The position numbers and the translations under genes are program-made. A DNA stretch of 22,949 bases. It comes from an uncultured Collinsella sp. (GTDB taxonomy: Bacteria > Actinomycetota > Coriobacteriia > Coriobacteriales > Coriobacteriaceae). The stretch is taken from the NCBI GenBank assembly GCA_900545615.1, contig UQZM01000033.1, positions 1-22,949 on the forward strand. Direction: 5' to 3'. The first letter of the stretch is position 1. Each line of letters begins with the position of its first letter. The notes beneath the pieces are model-generated. The model was not told the origin of the DNA, did not search any database, and was given only the letters and a program-made list of their open reading frames with translations. Of this stretch, positions 22,927 to 22,949 are shown one piece after another.

Positions 22927-22949
22927 GGGGGCCACTTAATGTGGCCCCC
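22927..22949. terminator. Hairpin at the right edge
   Basis: GGGGGCCAC (22927-22935) pairs perfectly with GTGGCCCCC (22941-22949) around TTAAT. On the minus strand it would be followed by TTTGCG. It is probably a terminator of a gene beyond the window, but the flank on the + side is cut off. Confidence 0.55.

Noticed and set aside
22800..22940. Small + strand frame near the right edge
   Set aside because: Composition is dominated by G-rich simple sequence, and the frame ends in the terminal hairpin; nothing supports translation.

Overview
The window looks like a chromosome segment of a high-GC, human-gut-type Coriobacteriia (Collinsella-like Actinomycetota). This is inferred from codon use, a giant sortase-anchored Cna-B/FctA-type adhesin, DUF4143-type ATPases and leaderless-looking GC-rich ABC exporters. 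No taxonomic marker was searched, so the genus is a judgement.

Layout. Positions 1-629 hold no convincing gene, but do hold a set of direct and inverted repeats and a run of nine G just upstream of the first gene. Positions 630-12569 are one + strand gene of about 3979 codons: signal peptide, fibro-slime/PA14-like head, SpaA-type domains, about 15 FctA-type isopeptide repeats, two DUF11-type repeats, a Gly/Pro/Ser linker and an MPDTG sorting signal. A hairpin follows, then the small SRP RNA (about 12650-12768) with its own promoter and terminator. A 28-bp perfect inverted repeat comes next.

Positions 12922-15400 are a patchwork bracketed by two copies of a ~110-bp direct repeat. It contains, on the minus strand, a DUF4143-type ATPase with a PD-(D/E)xK-like tail, a four-unit 23-bp repeat array upstream of it, the C-terminal end of an XRE-type HTH regulator and a small membrane-anchored protein, and on the plus strand the C-terminal end of an IS21-type IstB. 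Next is a minus-strand, secreted coiled-coil surface protein whose LVNTG sorting signal is cut off by an in-frame TAG. Divergent from it is a two-gene operon encoding a heterodimeric ABC exporter (TM287/288 or BmrCD type), with one degenerate and one canonical ATPase site.

Positions 20385-21650 hold a second, paralogous DUF4143-type ATPase on the minus strand. It too has a four-unit array of exactly 23-bp period upstream, but of unrelated sequence. A flavodoxin-like protein with its own promoter and terminator follows, then a ~170-bp imperfect palindrome and a hairpin at the right edge.

The most unusual pattern is the pair of paralogous ATPase/nuclease-like genes, each with its own upstream array of the same period and copy number but a different core. 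Second is the surface-protein gene in which one stop codon separates the secreted body from its cell-wall anchor.
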